From positions 71,176,458 through 71,240,457 of the forward strand of contig NC_030823.1 of NCBI RefSeq assembly GCF_001704415.2: 64,000 nucleotides of DNA. The letters run 5' to 3'. This DNA comes from Capra hircus (lineage: Eukaryota; Chordata; Mammalia; Artiodactyla; Bovidae). The translations under genes were made by a program, and so were the position numbers. Numbering within the stretch: position 1 is the first letter of the stretch; each line of letters begins with the position of its first letter. Shown piece by piece: positions 63,561-64,000 of the stretch. The notes beneath the pieces are model-generated. The model saw only the letters and a program-made list of their open reading frames with translations. It did no database searches and had not been told where the DNA came from.

Positions 63561-64000
63561 TATTGTGGGGGGAGCATTGTTTAGGGCTTGTCATGGCCTA
63601 AAGACCGGGAATTGGAATTAGGAGGCTCCACCATAGAGGAGAGATGCAGTGTAGCCTGGGAGGAAGGATGTGAGGAAAGGTAATCTTAAGGGCATGAGTG
63701 TGGGCTGGCAGGAGGGTCCTGACTCAGAACTACAGGGCCAGGGGGTCCCCAGGGGAGGACCACCAGGGAGAGGAGAGACGATGAGGAGTTGAGAGTCTCT
63801 TGGAGTTGAGAGTCCTGGGTTCTGTCTTCTGATCCCTCTCCTTCTCTTAAACCTTCAGAGCCATCAGATCGAGGATTTTAGCTTTGTTGCTGTTGTTATG
63901 GAAATTGCAGCCAAATGGACTCTGTGGCTGGGCCGGGGTCCCCAGGAGCACCTGTGATTTAAGTGGGACTAGAGCTCAGCCTTCCAGCTCCCGTACGCCC
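63561..64000. other. Non-repeat stretch at window end
   Basis: No repeat family or coding signature was recognised. Confidence 0.4.

Noticed and set aside
1..64000. A new prokaryotic-type defence, biosynthetic or mobile gene system
   Set aside because: There are no operon-like gene runs, no ribosome binding sites and no phage or plasmid genes. All protein-like sequence is BovB or L1 reverse transcriptase, and the repeats are ruminant and mammalian.
1..64000. CRISPR array
   Set aside because: The many near-identical segments are dispersed SINEs and LINEs in both orientations, not short regularly spaced direct repeats.

Overview
This window looks like nuclear DNA from a ruminant, most likely a bovid (cattle, sheep, goat or a close relative; the species cannot be fixed from sequence alone). 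The evidence is repeat content: at least ten fragments of the RTE retrotransposon BovB, about eighteen copies or pieces of the tRNA-derived Bov-tA/Bov-A SINEs, four CHR-type cetartiodactyl SINEs and an artiodactyl-type L1. Older mammal-wide repeats (MIR, L2, MLT1 LTRs, MER5-type hAT relics) lie between them. I found no convincing host exon, no functional RNA gene, no CRISPR array and no prokaryotic or viral gene cluster. The region reads as intergenic or deep intronic DNA. All family names come from recognising sequence by eye; RepeatMasker was not run.

Layout. 1-7 kb: a BovB end, two SINE pieces, several MIR relics and a second BovB end. 7-11 kb: a dense retroelement block. It holds a 1.05-kb BovB with clean 10-bp target-site duplications (TSDs), a probable endogenous-retrovirus LTR split by two SINEs with 13-bp TSDs, and a further SINE with a 12-bp TSD. 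11-21 kb: mostly non-repeat DNA with an MLT1 LTR (13.2-13.6 kb), a long polypyrimidine tract, MIR/L2/MER5 relics and four Bov-tA SINEs. 21-26 kb: a BovB fragment with an intact YADD reverse-transcriptase motif, a two-headed SINE flanked by one TSD pair, and a long L2-like relic followed by two SINEs. 26-45 kb: repeat-poor DNA with scattered L1 tails, CHR SINEs, a 78-bp mariner-type MITE, and an unexplained local duplication of about 210 bp (36.15 and 37.20 kb).

45-50.5 kb holds a nest: an old DNA-transposon-like repeat, split by a 5'-truncated L1 with a perfect 19-bp TSD, which is itself split by a BovB. 50.5-64 kb: mostly non-repeat DNA with a twice-interrupted MLT1 LTR (57.1-57.9 kb), two successive BovB fragments (58.7-60.2 kb), a final BovB (62 kb) and MIR relics.

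No genes act together here. The only protein-like sequence is decayed reverse transcriptase from BovB and L1. What the window records is an insertion order: old MIR/L2/MLT1/MER5 and DNA-transposon relics first, then L1 and CHR, then BovB and Bov-tA. The most useful items for follow-up are the unexplained duplication, the nested insertions with intact TSDs, and one palindrome-rich stretch of non-repeat DNA at 36.84 kb. I see no evidence of a new molecular system.
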